This document shows, one piece after another, positions 59,270-64,000 of a stretch of DNA of 64,000 nucleotides; positions within the stretch are counted from its first letter, which is position 1; every line of letters begins with the position of its first letter. This DNA is from Malus domestica. Its lineage: Eukaryota; Streptophyta; Magnoliopsida; Rosales; Rosaceae. A program made the position numbers and the translations under genes. The stretch covers positions 8,379,501-8,443,500 of the forward strand of contig NC_091665.1 of NCBI RefSeq assembly GCF_042453785.1. The letters run 5' to 3'. The notes below the pieces were generated by a model. The model had not been told where the DNA came from. It searched no databases and worked only from the letters and a program-made list of their open reading frames with translations.

Positions 59270-59528
59270 AAAATTAATTTTAATTTTTTTTTTTGTAATA
59301 TACACGTGTCATCCTTTTAGATGATCCATGTGTATCAGAAACCAACATGGAAGTTCATAGGTGGAGAGGATACGTCATCATATAACGGAGGAATTGACAA
59401 ACAACATAACGGAGGTAGAACATTGCAACAAATTCATACATAAGGTATGACATTGAAACTTTTTAAAGATGAGGTATGAAACTGTTAACTACCCGATAGT
59501 TGAGGTAGTTTTTTTTAGTAATTTAGCC
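59270..59528. repeat. MULE terminal inverted repeat, right
   Basis: Ends AGTAATTTAGCC at 59528. Reverse complement of the left end with scattered differences. Confidence 0.85.
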
Positions 59529-60127
59529 TTTTTTTCATTGGAATTTATTTCTTCAAATGCTCCAGTTAAGATGGTTTGAACTTGTGAAACGAAGACTTAC
59601 AATCACTTCAGTTAGAAGATGTAATTACAAGACAGAGACTCGGGGCCAAAGGAGTAGAGGAAACTTAGGAAAACTTAGAAAGAGACTTTAAGAAAAGACT
59701 TAGACTACTTGGATTTAATAGAAGACATGGCAAAAAAATCGAGCGCAATGACGTTCTAGGATTTATATAGTTAGCCCCACTTAGTGGGATAAGGCTTTGT
59801 TGTTGTTGTGGACTTTATTTCATCATTAACAAAATAATTAACATTTGACGTTTTACAGTGACAGAAAAAATAAAAAATAAAATTTCATGGATTGCGTATG
59901 GACGGAGTCCTCTGTCTTCACAAATGACCACCATTTCTTTTCTTGGGTACATTACATTGGCAAATACTTGCTGGACACAATCAAGAGGCACCCAACATGC
60001 CTTTTCACAAAAACTACACAAACAAAGAATACTAATTCAAATGCAACTCACTAACAGAATCAGAGATGTAAACATGAGCAAGGTTCACCCGTGTCACTTT
60101 CTGCCTACGTACAGTACAATCTATTTC
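59529..60127. other. 3' flank of the TVP15-like gene
   Basis: Sequence between the MULE end and the stop codon at 60128. The part near 59815-60127 is probably 3' UTR. Nothing else recognised. Confidence 0.4.
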
Positions 60128-62718
60128 TTAATCTCTTTCCTCAATAAGCAATTGTTCAAGTTCTTCCCTTCGCCGCTCCAAGTCCTGTGATTGTTGCAAA
60201 TAGGTAAATGAATGTAAGCAAGCTTCTGTGATAGGATAAACATACATAACGTTGACAAGAAGAACGTAAGAACCATATAGAAAAGCAAGCATGATTAACA
60301 AATGATGAGAACTTACCTCAAGATCCTTTACTGCTTGCTCCCTTGAAATTTCTGTCTTCTGCCGAGCCCGTTTGAGAAAGCCAATGCATAGGATTCCCTT
60401 TAAAATTCAAATACTGAAAATGAGGAAGGAAAAGGGTACAATAGACTCCTAAGTTATAATTAAAACGGCAAAGGCAGGCCAAATGGCTCCGGTCCTTCAA
60501 GCTTTTCGTGCTTTTTCCCCCGTAATACTACCCTTGCATGAATTACTCTCAACATATGGATGTAATATATTCAGACCAAAAAGAAAATATAAAAGTTTAG
60601 GGAACACCCATGCAGCTCCTACAGCTGTTTTATCATAATTCATGAACCAGAGAACAAGGGCGGCGCTATAGCTAGCCTAAATGGAGCCATAGGCCCTCCG
60701 AGAATTTTACAATCCCCAACTCCAATTAAATTCCCTGAAGTAAGTACTGTCATGAATGGGTTAGTTGCTTAGCAACAATTACCCAATCACGCAGGGAATT
60801 AATTGTGTTCCTAAAAGAGCAAACTTTAGCCTCAGCTAGCAATAGGAGCCATGCTGAATCCTAGTTAAAGAAGAATCAGAGTTTTGGTTAAAATCAGCTT
60901 CATCAAACCAAATAAACATTGGATTCTTCCAATTAAAAAAAAAAGAAAAAAGACAAAACCACATGCATAGTCACGCACAAATTTCCAAAATTATTACAGG
61001 ATTCTGCTACTTAAACCTACCGAAATAAAATAGATCCCACCACAAGCAAGGAGCATATAGCTTGCTATGTTCTGTAGAATAACTAGCCCCTTTTTTGTAC
61101 TAGATTCGTTAGGAAAAGCTCTTGTCATGACCGCAACGCTGGTACAAAGAATCACAACATCAGAAACCATGTAAATTTTATGTTAGTATGCAACAACCAT
61201 AAAAAATTAAAAATTAAAAAAAATTCTTCACAGGAATACAGGCACATGCTATCCAAATTCTGAAACTAAAGCAAACTTAACTTTAATGTTGATCCATCAT
61301 TATTCTCTGCCGTCATAACTACAAATATTATACTGTTACAAAGCTAGGCCATATTCAGATTGGGACGAATTCAGTCGTGCTCCAAAATCTGATGGTGCAG
61401 AGAAAATACTCTTATGAGAGTGAAACATGATATTTCTTACTACATCGGCAAACTTACAAGATTTGCAGCATACCCCTACCAGCCCAATATTCCAATATCT
61501 GCAAACAGTTAATACAAATAGTAAAATTAGATCATGGAAGCAAAATTCGGCACGCTAGCACCAATATTTCCATAAACTTTGATTTACAATTCAATAGTGA
61601 ATTGCTGATTTAGCCTGAACAGAGTAAGAATACGAGAAATGGAGACAAAATTCATCATGACTGCAGTTAGCAGCAAAGACTATAAGGTGCCTGTGTTGAC
61701 GGCAGATAAGCTTAGCTAGAAAAACATAAAGTTTCAAAAAGATAGTTTGTTACGCACTTACGCTGTTAGATCTTTCCATTTTTATTGTTTTGATATTTTT
61801 GGTGTGGGGATCATAATAGCATCTTACAACACCCCTGATGTAGGACAGTCAAAATAGATAGATGTACAGGATAGATCCAGACTCACTCCGGCCTTTGGCA
61901 TCACACCAAAGGGTTCCAATAGTGAAATTAGAAAAATTCTGTCATCACACCAGCCTTCAGCCTCACACCGTAGGTGCCTTGGAATCACTCCAAGGTTGCT
62001 GTGCCTCACACACAAGTAGGAAACTCAGAATTTCTCTCACTTTTTCCTTGAAACAAGTTATGTTTACAGATAGATGCCATCATCAATGTTACTGATAAAT
62101 ACCAGATTCCAAGATTTCCAGAATTACAAGAAAGAAACTCAGACAATGAAAGGATACGGCATTTCAATAAAATTAAACCCCACAATTTAATGTAACCAAA
62201 CAAAGCCTTAAACAGTTTAGGTTTTGAATAAGTGAAATTTAATTTTCATAAAAAGAGTTAGGGCTTCAAAGTGAAAACGAACCTTCCAGAACTTCATAAC
62301 GAATCCCCATTCCGTCTCGGCCACCACCACAATAATGCCAATCACGACGGCGTAACACCGAAATATCCCATCGAAAATCTGCAATTCACCACCACACACA
62401 CACAACCCAATTTATAACTAACTCCATACTAATGCATAATTCATATGTGTGTGTGTATATATACATATATATAGAGAGAGAGAGAGAGAAAGAGAGAAAA
62501 CAGAAAGAAAGTACATCAGATCCATCTGTGAAAGATTGAATGGCTGAGAAGACGTTGACGACGATGCAGAGAATGGCGGTGACAGCTGTGAGGACGCTGA
62601 AGCATCTGCAGCAGATCAAGAAAGGGTCGGGTCTCACTCTCAGTCTAGTTGTACTCGGAACTGGAGATGTTCTCCGTCGTAGGCTGCTTTCTCCGTCGAC
62701 TACATCGTTTGTGGACAT
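60128..62718 (-). CDS. COPI-associated / TVP15-like Golgi membrane protein, six exons
   Basis: Exons 62718-62515, 62378-62283, 61498-61458, 61138-61021, 60397-60317 and 60184-60128 join in phase with GT-AG sites into 198 residues. Four hydrophobic segments are visible: about residues 33-60 (ICCRCFSVLTAVTAILCIVV), 70-90, 100-120 (EYWAGRGMLQI, then VAVMTRAF) and 135-160 (ASYMLLACGGIYFISGILC). The C-terminal 35 residues form a charged helix (KRARQKTEISREQAVKDLE, ERRREELEQLL). These blocks match the plant members of the COPI-associated/TVP15 family, proteins of Golgi and vesicle membranes; the exact role in plants is unknown. The start codon at 62718 gives a short cytosolic Ser/Arg-rich N-terminus. 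A (GA)n tract lies just inside intron 1. Confidence 0.88.
62474..62498. repeat. (GA)n microsatellite in intron 1
   Basis: AG repeats near the donor site of the TVP15-like gene, next to a TG/TA repeat at 62446-62473. Confidence 0.9.
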
Positions 62719-64000
62719 TTTATCGCGCTTTCTGAGATCCGAGAACTAGTAGAAGCTTATATTTGCGTATGTGAATGCATTGTTTCTGTTTCGGTTTGTC
62801 CCATGGCTATTGGCAATGGGCTATACCTTTCTCTCTCCCTCTCTGTATGCGGGGGATCTTTTCTTTTCTTTGACCTGACAGCGAAGGAAAGAACTCTATC
62901 CAACCGCAACGTGGTAGGGTCTACAAGTTTTTTTTTAGTACAAGTTTGATATTTTATTTTTTCTGGCAAACTAAATTACTTTCCTTAATTAAAAAAGGTA
63001 AGTGTTATTGGTATTCCAAAAATCTCATTTTACTCTCCTCACAAGTGTATTTTTCTTTGTTAATATCTAAAGTTTGGAGTGTAGAATGAGATTTTTAGAG
63101 TGCTTATAACAATTTCCTTAAAAAAACAAGTATAAGGAAAATGCAACCCACATCTAAATACAAGTCTAACAGCAAATAAAAAAATACAGTAAATAGGCCC
63201 AAACGTGGCCAGCTGAGCAATAACAAAAAAACCCCTAGTATTGGAATGAAAACCAGCAGCCACTAGATGCGCCTCCATGCAAGGCCACCACCACCACCAA
63301 GAAAACGAACTAGAATAACTGGATCAACGGAAAATGAGGATGAGCGAGCCACCCACGCAATGAGCGCCCCCATCATCCTACCAAATAGTGCTAAAAGCAC
63401 TTTAACAACCACCTAACACCTGAGGAGAAGCACACGGGCCGACTAGCAAAGGTCGGTGGTTGAGGAGGCGCAATGTAAAGTAGCATCGGAGCACGAAAGG
63501 GCCATGAAGGTCCAGATTTGAGATCAACTCATAGGAATTGACAAAGTTCAAAGAACAAAGCTCAAGGGAAGCCAAAAGAAAGACCTAAAGAGAAAAAGTT
63601 TTGATATTAAAAAAAATTGAGTGGAAGGATAGGGGAAGGATGAAGGAAATAAGGGGGAAGAGGGAAGATGCAAAGAGTGGAGATGGATGGGAAAGAGGGA
63701 AGGAGGGCTAGAAAAAGATTGGAAAGATGGGGGAAAGATGGGGAAAAACATGAATCTAAAATCATCAAGACACTCATTTGTATAGAATAAAATAGCTTAA
63801 TATGGTTCTACAAAGAAACTAAACCCATAATCTAAAGGTCACATGGTTTTAGATTTGGGTGCTTTTTTGTAAACATGATCTTTGAGGGAAGATCTACAAG
63901 ATAGACAGTTTAGATTGTTGAAATATATTACGGAGTGGGCGCCACAAAAATTGTGCCAAAAGTTGTGAAGAAAAAGTGGTGCCACAGATCTGGCCCTACT
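62719..64000. other. Upstream region of the TVP15-like gene and intergenic sequence
   Basis: The first 200 bases upstream are likely 5' UTR and promoter (CTCTCTCC run near 62830). The rest contains a GA-rich stretch at 63610-63740 and no gene I can support. Confidence 0.4.

Larger units (their letters stand above)
51139..59528 (-). mobile_element. Mutator-like DNA transposon (MULE) with long terminal inverted repeats
   Basis: 51139-51300 and the reverse complement of 59360-59528 match closely. Shared phrases include ACAGTTTCATACCTCATC, AAAAAGTTTCAATG, TGTTGCAATGTTCTACCTCC and CGTTATATGATGACGT-like ends. Both ends read GGG/GGC then TAAATTAC at the tip. Between them, on the minus strand, are the parts of a MuDR-type transposase gene: PB1-like N-terminal domain, acidic linker, DNA-binding domain, transposase C-terminal part and SWIM zinc finger. 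The gene is broken by three later insertions (LTR fragment, MITE, hAT-type). A 9-base target duplication could not be recognised in the T-rich flanks. Confidence 0.85.

Overview
This window is plant nuclear DNA: genes carry GT-AG introns, much of the sequence is nested LTR retrotransposons, MITEs and SINEs, and there are no bacterial-type operons, rRNA, tRNA or CRISPR arrays that I can see. The Cassandra element with its 5S-like LTRs, the LTR style and the gene set suggest a woody rosid, most likely Rosaceae (apple or pear type). That placement is inference, not read directly from a marker gene.

Layout. 1-8263 is a decayed Ty3/gypsy element on the minus strand, its 3' LTR cut by the window edge. 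8264-8929 is a Mutator-like terminus, followed by unassigned sequence. 10871-11345 is a PELPK-type proline-rich gene with a frameshift. 12932-15824 (minus) is an intact nine-exon beta carbonic anhydrase gene. 16243-16591 holds two SINE-like pieces. 16772-24499 is a young non-autonomous LTR element carrying gag only, with a perfect TGGGG target duplication; it sits inside one arm of a long inverted repeat ending near 25996. 26228-27576 is a probable solo LTR. 28675-29640 holds a LINE-like fragment and a decayed intronless LOG copy. 30218-32047 (minus) is an intact intronless J-like protein gene.

32930-37751 is a solo gypsy LTR with a second solo LTR (CATAC duplication) nested in it. 40052-41271 is a Cassandra TRIM expanded to four LTR units. 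43293-43768 is a Harbinger-type MITE. 43987-45752 is an intact four-exon MDP1-like HAD phosphatase gene. 47353-50169 (minus) is a 938-aa coiled-coil protein similar to Arabidopsis At4g38062. 51139-59528 is an 8.4-kb Mutator-like element with long terminal inverted repeats and a broken transposase gene, itself hit by an LTR fragment, a Harbinger-type MITE and a hAT-type element. 60128-62718 (minus) is an intact six-exon COPI-associated/TVP15-like membrane protein gene.

The five intact host genes have unrelated housekeeping-type roles (carbon dioxide hydration, a J-like nuclear protein candidate, phosphatase, coiled-coil protein, Golgi membrane protein) and do not form a pathway. I found no convincing new biological system. 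The most informative content is the order of nested insertions, the four-LTR Cassandra array, the young gag-only element with antisense coding traces, and the layered inactivation of the Mutator-like element.
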